From an uncultured Verrucomicrobiales bacterium (lineage in GTDB: Bacteria; Verrucomicrobiota; Verrucomicrobiia; Verrucomicrobiales; Akkermansiaceae), in assembly GCA_937885815.1 (NCBI GenBank), contig CALABM010000031.1, positions 1-6,859 of the forward strand: 6,859 nt of DNA. The letters run 5' to 3'. The translations under genes were made by a program, and so were the position numbers. Below are positions 6,595 through 6,859 of the stretch, one piece after another. Positions within the stretch are counted from its first letter, which is position 1. Each line of letters starts with the position of its first letter. Below the pieces are notes generated by a model, which was not told where the DNA came from, made no database searches, and saw only the letters and a program-made list of their open reading frames with translations.

Positions 6595-6789
6595 CGAATC
6601 TATAATCTCTTGATTCTGTGAGCTTCCGTCTTTGCACTGCGTGCTACGCCGCGACAGGTAGGCGGTTTTGAGTGAATGGCAACTCTGTGACAAGCAAAGA
6701 TGTTTCGAACTGCCAATCTACACAGAATCAGTAGTTTAAGTGCCATTTTTGCAGCGCGTGCCAACCTAAAATGAAACATCGCTTGCAAG
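6595..6789 (+). repeat. Repeat B, right copy, interrupted by repeat C
   Basis: Direct copy of 494-654. The same interleaved inverted repeats are present: TGATTCTGTG (6611-6620) with CACAGAATCA (6721-6730), and CAAGC-AAA-GATGTTTC (6691-6706) with GAAACATCGCTTG (6773-6785). None of the paired arms differs from the left copy over these bases, whereas 12 of the 18 differences in the 124-base block fall between the arms, at positions matching 597-626. The copy is longer because repeat C occupies 6620-6664 where the left copy has only nine bases. Confidence 0.85.
6620..6664 (+). repeat. Repeat C, copy inside repeat B
   Basis: Matches the minus strand of 449-405 at 35 of 45 positions with conserved blocks GAGCTTCCGTCTT, GCTACGCCG and TAGGCG. 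It starts right at the end of the first inverted-repeat arm of repeat B and is absent from the other B copy. It therefore appears to have been inserted into, or lost from, repeat B. No terminal target duplication is visible. Confidence 0.6.
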
Positions 6790-6816
6790 AGGATAAAAAG
6801 ACTCTTGCAAGCGATG
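6777..6816. other. Perfect 15-bp hairpin at the end of repeat B
   Basis: CATCGCTTGCAAGAG (6777-6791) is exactly complementary to 6802-6816, with a ten-base loop (6792-6801). Its left arm includes nine bases of the repeat B arm at 6773-6785, so the two pairings exclude each other. There is no T-run after it, so it is not a plain terminator. The left copy of repeat B lacks it. Confidence 0.7.
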
Positions 6817-6859
6817 GATGAAGGGCGGGGCTCAGTCTTGCCCAGCCTTGGAGGTGCTC

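Noticed and set aside
6600..6788. 62-aa minus-strand frame inside repeat B
   Set aside because: It is interrupted in the left copy of the repeat, and the conserved parts are inverted-repeat arms, not codons.
1..6859. CRISPR array or insertion sequence
   Set aside because: Repeats occur only twice each with kilobase spacing, and there is no transposase, recombinase or cas gene in any frame.

Overview
This bacterial window holds one complete two-gene operon on the minus strand (718-5964). It is bracketed on both sides by intergenic DNA made of repeated, hairpin-rich units. No housekeeping gene is present, so the host cannot be placed firmly. Both genes lack a clear Shine-Dalgarno sequence, which fits Bacteroidota/Fibrobacterota-like bacteria, but this is a weak inference.

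The operon encodes a McrBC-like pair. The promoter-proximal gene (3235-5964, 909 aa) has an N-terminal domain of unknown fold, a helical region, a coiled coil of about 120 residues and a C-terminal McrB-type AAA+ motor. Its Walker A, Walker B, sensor-1 and Ser-Pro-Arg/Asp-Arg motifs are all readable. Six bases downstream lies the second gene (718-3228, 836 aa), a McrC-like partner. It has a DUF2357-type region with a Tyr-Glu-Asn-Arg motif, a PD-(D/E)XK nuclease core (P504-D505 ... D522-x-K524), a Ser/Thr-rich linker and an unassigned C-terminal domain. The expected division of labour is that the N-terminal region of the first protein recognises a target, its AAA+ ring hydrolyses nucleotide, and the second protein docks on the ring and cuts nucleic acid. 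This matches the general plan of type IV restriction, and most closely the coiled-coil nuclease tandem (CoCoNuT) branch of McrBC systems. Assignment to a particular subtype is not possible from sequence reading alone.

The flanks are the second point of interest. A 77-bp repeat (A) occurs at 1-77 and 6307-6383. A larger structured repeat (B) occurs at 494-654 and 6595-6789. The order is therefore A-B-[operon]-A-B, all in the same orientation, as if the operon were a cassette between copies of one intergenic unit. Repeat B contains two inverted repeats whose arms interleave (a-b-a'-b'), and the arms are identical in both copies while the sequence between them has diverged. A third short repeat (C, 45 bp) sits inside the right-hand B copy and, inverted, beside a tRNA T-arm remnant at the left.

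Layout: 1-77 repeat A; 73-117 perfect hairpin terminator; 118-345 GC-rich structured DNA; 354-378 tRNA 3' remnant; 405-449 repeat C (minus); 494-654 repeat B; 718-3228 nuclease gene; 3235-5964 AAA+ gene; 5965-6306 leader/promoter region; 6307-6383 repeat A; 6384-6594 spacer with CCTAAGC repeats; 6595-6789 repeat B with repeat C inside; 6777-6816 hairpin; 6817-6859 nothing recognised. The genes look AT-richer than the left flank: G+C was counted by hand as 18/60 at 2221-2280 and 25/60 at 3241-3300, against 45/60 at 241-300. This is compatible with the operon having been acquired.
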